DNA from: Bacillota bacterium
GTDB lineage: Bacteria > Bacillota > Clostridia > DSM-8532
Direction: 5' to 3'
DNA length: 64,000 nucleotides
Assembly: GCA_023415205.1 (NCBI GenBank)
Contig: JAEZLR010000027.1
Location: 47,569 to 111,568, forward strand
The stretch's first letter is position 1, and the number at the start of each line of letters is the position of its first letter. Under the pieces are notes generated by a model, which saw only the letters and a program-made list of their open reading frames with translations, made no database searches and was not told the origin of the DNA. The translations under genes and the position numbers were made by a program. This document shows positions 1 through 9,469 of the stretch, piece by piece.

Positions 1-700
1 GAGTTCTTCCTTCCGCAATCTCATGCTGTATGGGCAGACCCAAGGTGAATTTCTTAATGATGAGATCCTTATTAACACCAATAATACCCTCTGAAGGGCC
101 CGTCATACCCACATCTGAAATATAGGCCGTCCCCTTGTCCAGTATTCTCTCATCAGCGGTCTGAACATGGGTATGGGTTCCCACCACACAGGTGGCTCGA
201 CCATCCAGATAATACCCCATGGCGATCTTCTCGCTGGTGGCCTCTGCATGAAAATCCACCAACGTGACGTCCACCTGCCCCTTGAGAAAGGCCAGTTCTC
301 TGTCGGCCGTCTGAAACGGGCAATCTACGGGCTGATCCATATAAACCCGTCCCAGAAGATTAATGATTCCCAGTCTCACGCCGTTTTTCTCTATAATTAG
401 GCGTCCTTTTCCCGGAACCCCCTTGGGGTAATTGGCCGGACGGACGATCTTAATTCCCGAATCAATAATGTTCAGTATTTCCTTACGCGCCCAGGTATGG
501 TTTCCCATGGTTATGGCGTCCATACCGCTTTCAAAAATATCCTGAGCCGTGTTGTAGCTGATGCCCTTCCCACCTGCTGCATTTTCACCATTTACAATGC
601 AAAAATCAGGCTTGTGAATGGATTTTAGCTCTTTCATCCTGGCTTTTAAGGTCTCTCTTCCCGATTCCCCAAAAACATCACCGACAAAAAGGATCTTCAA
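1..700 (-). CDS. ymdB: YmdB-family metallophosphoesterase (5' part; runs off the window)
   Basis: The 233 visible residues are the N-terminal part of a TIGR00282/YmdB calcineurin-like phosphodiesterase. Metal-binding motifs appear in order: GDVFGE near residue 7, GENAAGGKG near 40, GNHTW near 67, HAEAT near 150 and GTHTHVQTAD near 175. Family members hydrolyse cyclic nucleotides (2',3'-cNMP) and influence RNA turnover and multicellular behaviour in Bacillus. There is no ATG: the likely start is one of three consecutive TTG codons (700, 703 or 706), preceded by GAGAGGA at 711-717, which suits 700 or 703 best. It lies downstream of rny, the usual order in Firmicutes (rny-ymdB), with a hairpin between them. 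The C-terminus is outside the window. Confidence 0.93.
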   Translation of the reverse strand, partial: MKILFVGDVFGESGRETLKARMKELKSIHKPDFCIVNGENAAGGKGISYNTAQDIFESGMDAITMGNHTWARKEILNIIDSGIKIVRPANYPKGVPGKGRLIIEKNGVRLGIINLLGRVYMDQPVDCPFQTADRELAFLKGQVDVTLVDFHAEATSEKIAMGYYLDGRATCVVGTHTHVQTADERILDKGTAYISDVGMTGPSEGIIGVNKDLIIKKFTLGLPIQHEIAEGRT

Positions 701-854
701 CAACAATTCTTCCTCTCAAAACAAGAGTGCGTACCCACCGGAACGCACCACAAGCGCCTCACTTTAAATACTATGCCCAAAGGGCCACGCCCTTATCTAA
801 AGTAGGGGATTCCCTTCGGTTCTGATAGCTTACCTTTGTCTAATGACACAAATA

Positions 855-884
855 CTGCAGGAAGCGTTTTCACGCTTCCTGCAG
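855..884 (-). terminator. Hairpin between rny and ymdB
   Basis: A perfect 12-bp inverted repeat (855-866 with 873-884) closes a 6-base loop just after the rny stop. On the minus strand the stem is followed by TATTTGTGTC, a poor T-tract, so this may be an attenuator or RNA-stabilising hairpin rather than a full terminator. The 150 bases between it and ymdB hold no gene. Confidence 0.6.
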
Positions 885-891
885 CAATGGT

Positions 892-2457
892 TTATTTCGC
901 AAATTCAACTGCTCTTGTTTCTCTTATGATATGGACCTTAATTTGTCCGGGATAATCCATTTCATTTTCTATGCGCTTGACGATATCTCGGGCGACCATG
1001 ATCATGCTGTCATCATTAACAATCTCCGGCTTGACCATAATGCGCACTTCACGTCCTGCTTGAATAGCGAAGGATTTATCAACCTCTGGGAATGCATTTG
1101 CAATTTCTTCAAGCTTCTGCAGACGCTTCACGTAGGTTTCAAGTGTTTCTCTTCTTGCCCCTGGTCTTGCGCCAGAAATAGCATCAGCAGCCTGCACCAA
1201 AACAGCGACAATCGTGTTTGCTTCCACATCACCATGATGGGCCATGACCGCATTAATTACATCTTCGCTTTCCTTATATTTTCTACAAATCTCCCCACCT
1301 ATGGTAACATGGGTACCTTCCACCTCATGATCGATGGCCTTGCCAATATCATGAAGAAGTCCGGCACGTTTAGCAAGTGTAACGTCTTCACCCAGTTCTG
1401 CTGCCATAAGCCCGGCAAGATGCGAAACCTCGATAGAGTGGGACAGGACATTCTGTCCATAACTGGTTCTGTACTTGAGCTTACCCAGAAGCTTGATGAT
1501 CTCCGGATTAAGCCCATGAACACCAGTCTCAAAGGTTGCGCGGTCACCTTCCTCACGGATGGTGTTGTCAACCTCTTTTTTGGCCTTTTCCACCATTTCC
1601 TCAATACGAGCAGGGTGGATTCTTCCGTCAATGATCAGCTTCTCTAGGGTGATACGAGCAACCTCGCGTCTGATGGGGTCAAATCCTGAAAGGATGACCG
1701 CCTCAGGCGTATCATCAATAATCAGATCGATCCCAGTCAGTGTTTCCAATGTTCTGATATTACGGCCTTCACGTCCGATAATTCTGCCCTTCATTTCATC
1801 ATTGGGCAAAGCAACAACAGAAACTGTAATCTCAGAAGCATGATCTGCAGCACATCTCTGTATGGCTGTCGCAAGGACATCCTTGGATTTACGATTGGCC
1901 TCTTCCTTGGCCCTCTCATAAATATCCTTCACCATGATGGCGGCCTCATGCTTGACCTCACCCTCAATGTTGCTCAGAAGATACTGCTTGGCCTCCTCTA
2001 CAGACAAGCCTGAAAGACTCTCAAGCTTCTCAATCTGTTTACGGTGGATTTCCTCAACATCAGCCTGTCTGGCTTCTATCTCATGAATCTGCTTGTTCAG
2101 TGACTCTTCCTTCTTTTCAAGGGTGTCCATTTTCTTTTCAAGGGTTTCATCCTTTTGCTGAAGACGTCTTTCAGTACGCTGAATCTCAGTTCTTCGCTCA
2201 CGAACTTCCCTTTCAAGTTCAACCCTGCTTTTGTGAATTTCCTCGCGCGCTTCTATCAGGGTATCCCGCTTTTTTCTTTCCGCAACTTTCTCAGCTTCAC
2301 TTACAATGCGCGCGCTTTCCTTTTCTGCACTTTCAAACTCTGCCTCTGCAACACGCTTTCTATGTTCAACTCCCTTTCGGAAGAATATAAGTGAACTAAT
2401 GAATGCAACGATAAGTCCAATAACCAGTCCTATAATAACAAATATAAATTCTGGAAT
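892..2457 (-). CDS. rny: Ribonuclease Y
   Basis: Membrane-anchored endoribonuclease that starts decay of many mRNAs. Domains in order: one N-terminal transmembrane helix (IFVIIGLVIGLIVAFI), a long charged coiled coil rich in E, K and R (about residues 30-190), a KH RNA-binding domain with GRIIGREGRNIR (about 225-290), and an HD phosphohydrolase domain with LLHDIGKAID (about 365). The frame stays open upstream to an ATG at 2526 (544 aa), but that ATG has no good SD. The strong SD GGAGG (2470-2466) sits exactly on an in-frame GTG, and the codon 8 bases after it is ATT at 2457. Starting there gives 521 aa, the usual family length, so I place the start at this rare ATT codon. GTG 2466 is the alternative. 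Confidence 0.95.
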   Translation of the reverse strand: MPEFIFVIIGLVIGLIVAFISSLIFFRKGVEHRKRVAEAEFESAEKESARIVSEAEKVAERKKRDTLIEAREEIHKSRVELEREVRERRTEIQRTERRLQQKDETLEKKMDTLEKKEESLNKQIHEIEARQADVEEIHRKQIEKLESLSGLSVEEAKQYLLSNIEGEVKHEAAIMVKDIYERAKEEANRKSKDVLATAIQRCAADHASEITVSVVALPNDEMKGRIIGREGRNIRTLETLTGIDLIIDDTPEAVILSGFDPIRREVARITLEKLIIDGRIHPARIEEMVEKAKKEVDNTIREEGDRATFETGVHGLNPEIIKLLGKLKYRTSYGQNVLSHSIEVSHLAGLMAAELGEDVTLAKRAGLLHDIGKAIDHEVEGTHVTIGGEICRKYKESEDVINAVMAHHGDVEANTIVAVLVQAADAISGARPGARRETLETYVKRLQKLEEIANAFPEVDKSFAIQAGREVRIMVKPEIVNDDSMIMVARDIVKRIENEMDYPGQIKVHIIRETRAVEFAK

Positions 2458-2586
2458 CTTACTCACCTCCCTTGGCTTTTGTTGTTTCCATACGAATTCA
2501 TTATCAATAAAGCATTCAAATGGCATCCTAAAATATGCATACGAAATGCCATTATGAAACTATTGTATACAGTTTTAAATTTCATG

Positions 2587-3450
2587 TCAAGAAAGGCTGT
2601 CGTTTTTGTGCATAGTGCATGCCCGGAGGGTATTCTTCAAGAGCATGGCCCGAGTCATCGGCCCCACACCGCCAGGTACGGGCGTGATGGCTGAAGCCTT
2701 CTTGCTGACACTATCAAAGTCCACATCGCCAGTCATTTTTCCCTCCGCATTACGGTTGATGCCCACGTCAATCACTACTGCACCCTCTTTGACATAATCT
2801 GCTGTGATAAAGTCAGCCTTTCCCATAGCAGAAACAAGGATATCGGCCTTATTGCAGACCTCCTTCAAATCCTTGGTTTTGGAATGACACACCGTTACGG
2901 TAGCATGGGCGTGGAGCATCAGCATGGCCATAGGCTTCCCTACGATATTGCTACGGCCCACCACAACGCAGTGCTTGCCTGCAACCTCGATTCCCGCATC
3001 CTTGAGTATTTCCATTACCCCGGCGGGAGTGCAGGGTGCAAATTGGGGGTTACCGATCATAAGCTCGCCCACATTAAAAGGATGAAAGGCATCCACATCC
3101 TTTTGTGGGCTGATGCGGCGGATGACCTTAAATTCATCCAAATGCTTGGGGATGGGTAATTGAACGAGTATTCCATCTACTGAGTCGTCCCCATTCAGAG
3201 TATCGATGAGCTCCAAAAGCTGTTTTTCGGTTGTTTCCTCCGGAAGGGCATATTCAAAGGATCGAATGCCCACCTCCTCGCAGTCCTTCCTCTTATTGTT
3301 GACATAGGTTCTTGAAGCCGGATCATTTCCTACAATAACCACTGCAAGACCCGGGATTGCCCCTTTGGCTACCAGCGCGTTTACCTCTTGCCTCATGGCT
3401 TGTTTCATTCTTCCGGCCAAATCCTTACCATTTAAAAGTGTATAGGCCAT
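2587..3450 (-). CDS. folD: Bifunctional methylenetetrahydrofolate dehydrogenase/cyclohydrolase FolD
   Basis: Interconverts 5,10-methylene-, 5,10-methenyl- and 10-formyl-tetrahydrofolate with NADP+, supplying one-carbon units for purines and formyl-Met. The 287 residues match the family length. YVNNKRK (residues 49-55) carries the catalytic Tyr and Lys; GILVQLPIP and QKDVDAFHP follow; the Rossmann half has VVGRSNIVGKP; the C-terminus has TPVPGGVGPMT. An SD (GGAGA) lies 7 bases before the ATG. It sits upstream of rny on the same strand with about 130 bases between, so it may be transcribed separately. In acetogens FolD is also a Wood-Ljungdahl enzyme, but nothing here shows acetogenesis. Confidence 0.97.
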   Translation of the reverse strand: MAYTLLNGKDLAGRMKQAMRQEVNALVAKGAIPGLAVVIVGNDPASRTYVNNKRKDCEEVGIRSFEYALPEETTEKQLLELIDTLNGDDSVDGILVQLPIPKHLDEFKVIRRISPQKDVDAFHPFNVGELMIGNPQFAPCTPAGVMEILKDAGIEVAGKHCVVVGRSNIVGKPMAMLMLHAHATVTVCHSKTKDLKEVCNKADILVSAMGKADFITADYVKEGAVVIDVGINRNAEGKMTGDVDFDSVSKKASAITPVPGGVGPMTRAMLLKNTLRACTMHKNDSLS

Positions 3451-3593
3451 ATCTTATTCTCCATTCGCGTTCCTAAGTTTAATTTTGCCATAGATAGTGT
3501 AAAACAATACCAATCCCCTGTCAATGAGAGGGTTGGAACGAGACGACCTTTCTTATTAATAGGACATAAGGAACACATCCCTTTAATAATGAA

Positions 3594-3622
3594 CAGCGGC
3601 TTTGATTTTCTCAAAGCCGCTG
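3594..3622 (-). terminator. Terminator of the GNAT gene
   Basis: A perfect 12-bp inverted repeat (3594-3605 with 3611-3622, loop TTTTC) lies 5 bases after the stop of the acetyltransferase gene. The T-tract on the minus strand is weak, so termination may be partial. The roughly 140 bases from here to folD contain no gene. Confidence 0.6.
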
Positions 3623-3627
3623 CTAGT

Positions 3628-4074
3628 TTATAAGCTTTTACTTAAATAAACCATATCAACCAATTGAATACCGTCTTCAAACATTAGGTGGTCATAGTTG
3701 TCTGTGAAAAAATCCTTAATCCTATGAGATATATTAAAACCGTTTTTCTGGTAAAACTGTAATGCTCGTGGGACGTCACCTGTTCCCACAAGCATGGTTG
3801 CATATTTTCCCTTGTAATACGAAGTTACGTGGTCTAAAAGTTTACTTCCATACCCTTTGCCATGCCATTTTTCATAAGTAGCTATATTTTTAAGCTCACA
3901 AACATCATCGCTTTCCTGAGTAACGACGCAAACACTTTTTAAGTCGTCATCATATAATGCAAACAAATCTCCGCGATATAAGTATTTCTCTATCATTTTT
4001 GAGTCTTCATCCGCAAGAAGGAGAAGCTCCATAAAATTTATCTTGCTATTATCTTCAATTTTAGTTATTTTCAT
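3628..4074 (-). CDS. GNAT family N-acetyltransferase
   Basis: A 148-residue protein with the GNAT fold. The acetyl-CoA-binding motif A is WHGKGYGSKLL (about residues 88-98, pattern R/QxxGxG), followed by VPRALQFYQKNGF, typical of the late beta-4/alpha-4 part of GNATs. The substrate cannot be read from sequence. The frame extends four codons upstream to a GTG, but that GTG overlaps the SD; ATG 4074 has GTGGAGG at ideal spacing and is chosen. The gene is monocistronic, with its own promoter and hairpin. Codon use is more AT-rich than its neighbours. Confidence 0.85.
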   Translation of the reverse strand: MKITKIEDNSKINFMELLLLADEDSKMIEKYLYRGDLFALYDDDLKSVCVVTQESDDVCELKNIATYEKWHGKGYGSKLLDHVTSYYKGKYATMLVGTGDVPRALQFYQKNGFNISHRIKDFFTDNYDHLMFEDGIQLVDMVYLSKSL

Positions 4075-4170
4075 TTTGTCCTCCACAACTTTAAAACATG
4101 TGTAATAGCTTTGCTATGCACAGTTTCTCCTGCTTTTCCGTATGGGTCACTCCCCCTTCCATAGGCCTTT

Positions 4171-4200
4171 ATTATATTTTATTATACAAAACCTTGGCAA
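4171..4200 (-). promoter_or_regulatory. Probable promoter of the GNAT gene
   Basis: On the minus strand TTGCCA (4200-4195) and TATAAT (4176-4171) are 18 bases apart, about 90 bases before the GNAT start. Other TATAAT-like words nearby make the exact -10 uncertain. The rest of 4075-4270 shows no gene. Confidence 0.4.
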
Positions 4201-4271
4201 GTTTAGCGAATAAATACTCTCAGGTTTTGGCGTATTACTTGCCTCCCATCATGGAGTCTACGGAGGGAGAG

Positions 4272-4318
4272 ACAAAAAAACAAGCGTATCCTCCTTCCAG
4301 AAAGGTACACTTGTTTTA
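4272..4318 (-). terminator. Terminator of ddh
   Basis: An imperfect stem pairs AAACAAGCGTATCC (4278-4291) with GGTACACTTGTTT (4304-4316). On the minus strand the stem runs directly into a run of T residues (complement of 4274-4280), as expected for a Rho-independent terminator of the gene ending at 4377. Confidence 0.75.
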
Positions 4319-4376
4319 GGCCTTTTATTTGGCTGTTGCCCAAGTCATTTTTTCTTACATATTAATTACTGCCCTA

Positions 4377-5369
4377 TTAAAGCAGCTCTTTTCTTAACTC
4401 CTCGGAGGACTTCGGAGAGAGGTAACCAATGGGGACATCGAACACTGTCACCGCTCCTGTTTTCCCTTCTCCATTGAGCCTGGCCACGGCACGAGCATAG
4501 GCCACTAAGGCACTGGCTGTAAACTCGGGGTTGCTGTCCAGCTTCAGAGAAAACTCAATAATATGCTTTTTCTCATTATTCATGCCGGTTTTTCCGCTTC
4601 TTATGACGAAGCCGCCATGGGGCATTTCACCATGATCCTTTTTTAGCTCTTCTTCGGAAATAAAATGGACGATGGTGTTATAATCGGAGAAATAATTAGG
4701 CATCTCCTTAATGGTTTTTTCAATCAGGGCTTTATCAGCACCTTCTTCTGCAACTACAAAGCATTCACGCAGGTGCTTGTCACGGGTGATTAATTCGGGG
4801 TCCTCTCCGTTCCTTACCTTGTTAACCACCTCATCAACAGGAATAGTGTACTGAATGCCATTTTTTACACCTTTAACACGGCGTATGGCATCGGAATGCC
4901 CCTGGCTGACACCCTTACCCCAGAAGGTGTAGTCCTTGCCCACAGGGAGAATCGCTCCTGCCAGCATTCTGTTCATGGAGAAAAGACCGGGATCCCACCC
5001 AATGGAAATGGCCGCTGTCTTACCGCCGGCTTTTGCCGCCTCATCAACAGCACTGAAATACTGAGGGATTTTTGCGTGGGTGTCGAAGGAATCAACACAA
5101 TTGAAAAGCCGAGCAAACTGTGGGCCCTGTTCGGGCAGATCGGTGGCCGAACCACCGCAGAGGATGAGAACATCAATAGCATCCTTATAGGCTTCCGCAT
5201 CCTTAATATGCGCAACTTTAACGTCCTTGGTAACAGTCTCTACGCTCTCGGGGGGTCTTCTTGTAAAGACAACCTCAAGCTTCATATCAGGGTTTTGTAG
5301 AAGGGAAAGCTCAACACCTCTTCCTACGTTTCCATAACCGAGTATACCTATCCTTATCGCCTTTGACAT
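4377..5369 (-). CDS. ddh: meso-Diaminopimelate dehydrogenase
   Basis: NADPH enzyme that reductively aminates tetrahydrodipicolinate directly to meso-2,6-diaminopimelate, bypassing the succinylase/acetylase branch of lysine and peptidoglycan synthesis. The 330 residues match the Ddh family: Rossmann motif GILGYGNVGRG (about residues 8-18), CGGSATDLPEQ (about 70-80), SIGWDPGLFS (about 118-127) and KGVSQGHSDAIRR (about 148-160). An SD GGAGG is 7 bases before the ATG. The gene is monocistronic with its own terminator. DapA and DapB, which make the substrate, are encoded at 12.4-14.1 kb. The 250 bases upstream (5370-5619) are AT-rich and show no gene. Confidence 0.96.
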   Translation of the reverse strand: MSKAIRIGILGYGNVGRGVELSLLQNPDMKLEVVFTRRPPESVETVTKDVKVAHIKDAEAYKDAIDVLILCGGSATDLPEQGPQFARLFNCVDSFDTHAKIPQYFSAVDEAAKAGGKTAAISIGWDPGLFSMNRMLAGAILPVGKDYTFWGKGVSQGHSDAIRRVKGVKNGIQYTIPVDEVVNKVRNGEDPELITRDKHLRECFVVAEEGADKALIEKTIKEMPNYFSDYNTIVHFISEEELKKDHGEMPHGGFVIRSGKTGMNNEKKHIIEFSLKLDSNPEFTASALVAYARAVARLNGEGKTGAVTVFDVPIGYLSPKSSEELRKELL

Positions 5370-5619
5370 GGATATACCTCCAAAAATAATTCAGTTGCTG
5401 TGAATCAGCTCTCTTTTGAGAGTACAATAAATGAAGGATTTTTTCAAGTATCTTTCATTTAAAAGGCTTATTAATTTTATGGGCAACAGTACAATTCTAC
5501 TTGTCCACACAATGTTTTCAAATTTTTATACACAAATGCTTTAAACAATTGCTACAAAAACTTTATGAAAATATGCAATATATTAAAATCAATAATTTCA
5601 TAATATCCTCTAAGTATTC

Positions 5620-7638
5620 CTATTTAGAAATACTCCTTTGAGGTTTCCGGCCTGAGGTTTTGCCGCTGTTTTTCCTGCCACTCAAGCTATGGCGGCCCAT
5701 TCCTTTCCCTATGTTCTCGCCTTTGTCCGACCTCCGGCTCTGCCTTTCGCGGTCTCCCCCATAAGCGCACTCCTTCACTTCATCATGAGAACGAATAGGT
5801 TGGGAGGAGCTTCTGGAGGGAGTAATCAGACAATCCCTTTCATAACCGATGAGATCGCTTCTGCCCGCCTTCCTTAAGGCCTCCTCTACCAATGGCCTGT
5901 TTTTAGGCAAGGCAAACTGAAGCAAGGCCCTTTGAAGCTCCTGCTCCTTTTCTGTTCGGGCTACATACAAGGGCTTCATATCTCTTGGATCCAACCCCGT
6001 ATAATACATGCAGGTGGAAAGGGTTCCGGGAACAGGAATAAATTGCTGAACCTGCTCGGGGGTGTAGCCCAGCCGCTTGATATATAGCGCCAGCTCAATA
6101 GCATCATCCAGGGTGCTTCCCGGATGACCGGAGATAAAATAAGGCACAAGAAATTGCTTTCTTCCAAGCCTTTCGTTAATGGCCCGATATTTATTGACAA
6201 AGGACTCATAAACCCCATTTGAGGGCTTTCCCATATAGCGCAGCACCTTATTGGAGACATGCTCGGGGGCTACCTTCAATTGTCCGCTGATATGGTTTTT
6301 GCAAAGCTCCTCCAGGAATTTACCCTTTTTATCCTTCATGACGTAATCAAAACGGACCCCCGATCTTACAAACACCCGCTTCACCCCTGGAAGGGAGGAA
6401 ACCGCCCGAAGTAGATCAACATACTCATCATGGGAGACCTCCAGGTTCTTACAGGGTTCGGGGAAAAGGCACTCCCTCCCCTGGCAAGCCCCTTCCTTAC
6501 CTTGTTTCTTGCAGGCCGCCCTGCGGAAGTTAGCCGTCGGCCCCCCCACATCATGGATATATCCCTTGAAATCCTTTTGCTGAGTCAGAAGCCTTGCCTC
6601 GTCCAGAATGGATTGCTTGCTTCTGGGTTGAATGACCCGGCCCTGGTGGTAGCCGATGGCACAAAAGGAGCAACCTCCAAAACAGCCTCGGTGGCTGGTG
6701 ATAGAAAACTGTACCTCGTTAAGAGCCGGTACTCCGCCCTCTTTGGCATATTGGGGATGCCAAGTGCGTTGATAGGGCAAAGCGTACACCCTGTCCAGCT
6801 CCTTTTGGGTGGCAGGCTCCATGGGACGGTTCTGAACGATGTATCGGTTCCCATCGGCCTGAATGAGGGTATGCCCAGAGTAGGCATTCTGCTCTCTGTA
6901 CTGGGTCATAAAGGCCTTGGCATAATCTCGCTTGTTCTTAGTCACCTGCTCCCTGGAAGGGAGAATGAGTAGTTTCTGTCCCGGCTGCTCCATCTCAGCC
7001 TTAAGCTTTTGAGGGAGGTCATCGTAGGAGCAGGCAAAGGCCGTTCCTCGTATGCTTTTAAGGCTCTTTATGGGCACTCCTCTTTCAAGGAGGGCTGCAA
7101 TTTCCAAAACAGCCTTTTCTCCACTGCCATAAATAAGCAAATCCGCATGGGTGTCCAGCAAAACGGATGACCGCACCCCATCCTGCCAGTAGTCATAATG
7201 GGCAAATCTTCTCAGGCTTGCCTCCAGTCCGCCAATCAGGATGGGAATATCCCCGAAGGCCTCCCGGATGCGGTTGCAATACACAATAAGGGCTCTGTCC
7301 GGCCTTCTGCCTCTTTTTCCTCCTGGAGAATACACATCCTCCCGCCGTTTTCGCTTGGCAGCCGTATAGTTGTTGATCATGGAATCAAGAACCCCGGAGG
7401 AAACCATCACTCCCAGCCTAGGCCTTCCCAGTCTCATAAAATCCTCAGTTGAGCGCCAGTCGGGCTGGCAAATCATGCCCACCCGGTATCCGGCGTCCTC
7501 TAAAACCCTTGATATCACAGCATGTCCAAAAGAAGGATGATCCACATAGGCATCCCCACAGACAAAAAGAAAGTCGGGTGTAGCCCAACCTCTCTCTTTT
7601 AAATCCTTTTGGTTAACAGGCAAAAAGCCATCAGGCAT
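5620..7638 (-). CDS. YgiQ-family radical SAM protein
   Basis: A 672-residue UPF0313/YgiQ protein of unknown reaction. The N-terminal half resembles a cobalamin-binding fold (about residues 20-200). The radical SAM core begins with the 4Fe-4S motif CFGGCSFC (Cys319, Cys323, Cys326). The YgiQ C-terminal region includes VAPEHVSNKVLRYMGKPS and FIPVPGTLSTCMYYTGLDP. The last 50 or so residues are very basic, Ser/Arg/Lys/Gly-rich and probably disordered. The start overlaps the end of the TPR gene by 8 bases, so it is translationally coupled to the ftsK-TPR pair. No dedicated partner hints at the substrate. Confidence 0.93.
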   Translation of the reverse strand: MPDGFLPVNQKDLKERGWATPDFLFVCGDAYVDHPSFGHAVISRVLEDAGYRVGMICQPDWRSTEDFMRLGRPRLGVMVSSGVLDSMINNYTAAKRKRREDVYSPGGKRGRRPDRALIVYCNRIREAFGDIPILIGGLEASLRRFAHYDYWQDGVRSSVLLDTHADLLIYGSGEKAVLEIAALLERGVPIKSLKSIRGTAFACSYDDLPQKLKAEMEQPGQKLLILPSREQVTKNKRDYAKAFMTQYREQNAYSGHTLIQADGNRYIVQNRPMEPATQKELDRVYALPYQRTWHPQYAKEGGVPALNEVQFSITSHRGCFGGCSFCAIGYHQGRVIQPRSKQSILDEARLLTQQKDFKGYIHDVGGPTANFRRAACKKQGKEGACQGRECLFPEPCKNLEVSHDEYVDLLRAVSSLPGVKRVFVRSGVRFDYVMKDKKGKFLEELCKNHISGQLKVAPEHVSNKVLRYMGKPSNGVYESFVNKYRAINERLGRKQFLVPYFISGHPGSTLDDAIELALYIKRLGYTPEQVQQFIPVPGTLSTCMYYTGLDPRDMKPLYVARTEKEQELQRALLQFALPKNRPLVEEALRKAGRSDLIGYERDCLITPSRSSSQPIRSHDEVKECAYGGDRERQSRRSDKGENIGKGMGRHSLSGRKNSGKTSGRKPQRSISK

Positions 7639-9469
7639 GTTTTCTCTCCTCTCTTAAGGGGAGCTTGGTGAGTTCCATAAACTCAGGAAGCGTGCGAAAC
7701 GCTGAAAAATCATAGGACGCCTTGGCCCTGAGCCTTAAATCGGGATTAATCTCAAAAGCCCGGGTTAAAAAGCCCAAGGTAGCCTCCACATCACCTTGGA
7801 GGGCCGAAACCCTAGCCAAGCCGAATAAAATCTCATCATCGTCTGACTTCCATTTAAGTCCTTCCTTGTAGAGCCTTGCCGCCTCCGAATAATTCTTCAG
7901 GCCAATGACGGCCGATGCCCAGTTATAGTAGAGGGACGGATCATCCTGAGTCAGCTTACCGGCTCGTTTAAAGACGCGAACAGCTTCTTCGTAGCGCTTC
8001 ATCATCATGAGGGAAATCCCCAGGTTGTAATGAAGCAGATAGGATTCGGTGTGTTCCCGGACGGAATTCTCATACACATTAATGGCCTCATTGATCCTGT
8101 CATTGGACACATAGATTTCTGCAAGGAGATTATAGGTCATTTCAAGCTTTTCATTTCCGGCCAGGGATTTATTCAGGGCTTCTATAGCCTTTTCAGTTTT
8201 CCCCTCTGCATCATAGATAGAGGCCATGCTATAGAAGGCCCTGCTATGCTCGGGCATTAATTCTGTTGCAAACCGGAAGTTGGAGAGGGCCTCCTCTGTC
8301 TTCCCTTCTTCCCTCAGTGCCACACCCAAACGATAATAGTAATCCGCTTCCTGGGGCATGAGCTGGGTAAGCTTTTTATAAGCGTTCTGAGTGTTCTTCC
8401 AATCCCCGCTCTTTCGGTAGAGCTTTCCTAAGAGGATCCAGGCCTCTGTGAACTCACTGTCTTGAGCAACAAGGGTTTCCAACTGATACTTACACTCCAT
8501 TTCCTCATTCTGTTCAAAGCATAGCTTGGCCAGAAGATAACGAAGCTGGTTGTCCTCCCTGGTTTGAAGGGCGTTCTTAATATGGTTCTTAGCCTCATTG
8601 AGGTCCCCGATGGCAATATAGCACCGTGCAATATTAACCTCTGCCTCCTTAAGATCCGGGTATTCCTTTAGGACACGTGTAAATTGGTTGATGGCCATTT
8701 CGTATTTTTTAAGGGCATAGAGACACAGAGCATAGCCATAATAGACCATGGACCGTAAAGACTCTACCTCGTCTGTGGCCTTATTTTTCTTCTTACCCTT
8801 TTCCCCCGGCTCCTCACCTATGAGATAGAGGATCTTTTTATAGTGCTTGATAGCTTCTTCAAAGCGCTCATTTTTCTGATAGAGCCATGCGGTGTTATAG
8901 TTAATCAGTGGATTCTCACTCAAGAGTCCTGCAAGGATCACATAAACCTCCATAGCCTGAGGATAGGCCTCCCGGTCAATCAATTGGTGAACCGCTGCAA
9001 GCTGTTGTGTAACATTGGTCTTAAGGTGCTTGTCCGACAATTCGAGAGTGGCCACAATGGCCCCTGCCTGAATTTCTTTTTTCCATTCATCGGGCTTCTC
9101 AATATACTCCTCATACCGCCAGCTTTTATTGCTTTGCTTGGAAAGCTTTTCAATGAGGGGTACGTCCGAATTGGCCTTCTTGATGCGCTTTTTCATGTCG
9201 GCATAGTCATAGACAAGAAAAATCAAAGGGATCAGAACGCCAAAGAGAATCAGGGCCAACTCAAATAAGGGTACGGAAAGCACCTTATTGATTACCGTCA
9301 GCACACCCACAGTGAGGATACATAGCTGAAGAGCAAAAGCTCCCACCGTTATAAGGCTAATCCTCCGGATTAAACGGAACCCCATATAAAGAGTGAGAAC
9401 CGCCACCATTGCAACGATGAAAGCCTGGGAAACATCATAATTAATCGGTATCGCATTGATTAACCTCAT
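7631..9469 (-). CDS. Membrane-anchored TPR-repeat protein
   Basis: A 612-residue protein with two or three N-terminal transmembrane helices (about residues 12-35, 38-60 and 66-87), then a cytoplasmic charged linker and about ten tetratricopeptide repeats from about residue 150 to 590 (for example YPDLKEAEVNIARCYIAIGD and DPSLYYNWASAVIGLKNYSEA). It is probably a scaffold for protein-protein contacts at the membrane. No enzyme domain is seen. Its ATG overlaps the ftsK stop in an ATGA, and its end overlaps ygiQ by 8 bases, so the three genes form a coupled unit. I recognise no characterised homologue. Confidence 0.85.
   Translation of the reverse strand: MRLINAIPINYDVSQAFIVAMVAVLTLYMGFRLIRRISLITVGAFALQLCILTVGVLTVINKVLSVPLFELALILFGVLIPLIFLVYDYADMKKRIKKANSDVPLIEKLSKQSNKSWRYEEYIEKPDEWKKEIQAGAIVATLELSDKHLKTNVTQQLAAVHQLIDREAYPQAMEVYVILAGLLSENPLINYNTAWLYQKNERFEEAIKHYKKILYLIGEEPGEKGKKKNKATDEVESLRSMVYYGYALCLYALKKYEMAINQFTRVLKEYPDLKEAEVNIARCYIAIGDLNEAKNHIKNALQTREDNQLRYLLAKLCFEQNEEMECKYQLETLVAQDSEFTEAWILLGKLYRKSGDWKNTQNAYKKLTQLMPQEADYYYRLGVALREEGKTEEALSNFRFATELMPEHSRAFYSMASIYDAEGKTEKAIEALNKSLAGNEKLEMTYNLLAEIYVSNDRINEAINVYENSVREHTESYLLHYNLGISLMMMKRYEEAVRVFKRAGKLTQDDPSLYYNWASAVIGLKNYSEAARLYKEGLKWKSDDDEILFGLARVSALQGDVEATLGFLTRAFEINPDLRLRAKASYDFSAFRTLPEFMELTKLPLREERKHA

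Noticed and set aside
931..1647. Long plus-strand open frame opposite rny
   Set aside because: It lies wholly antisense to the RNase Y coding sequence, lacks an SD and gives a low-complexity protein without known motifs.
5628..5650. Small hairpin over the ygiQ stop
   Set aside because: The stem is A+T-rich and without a T-tract; not convincing as a terminator.
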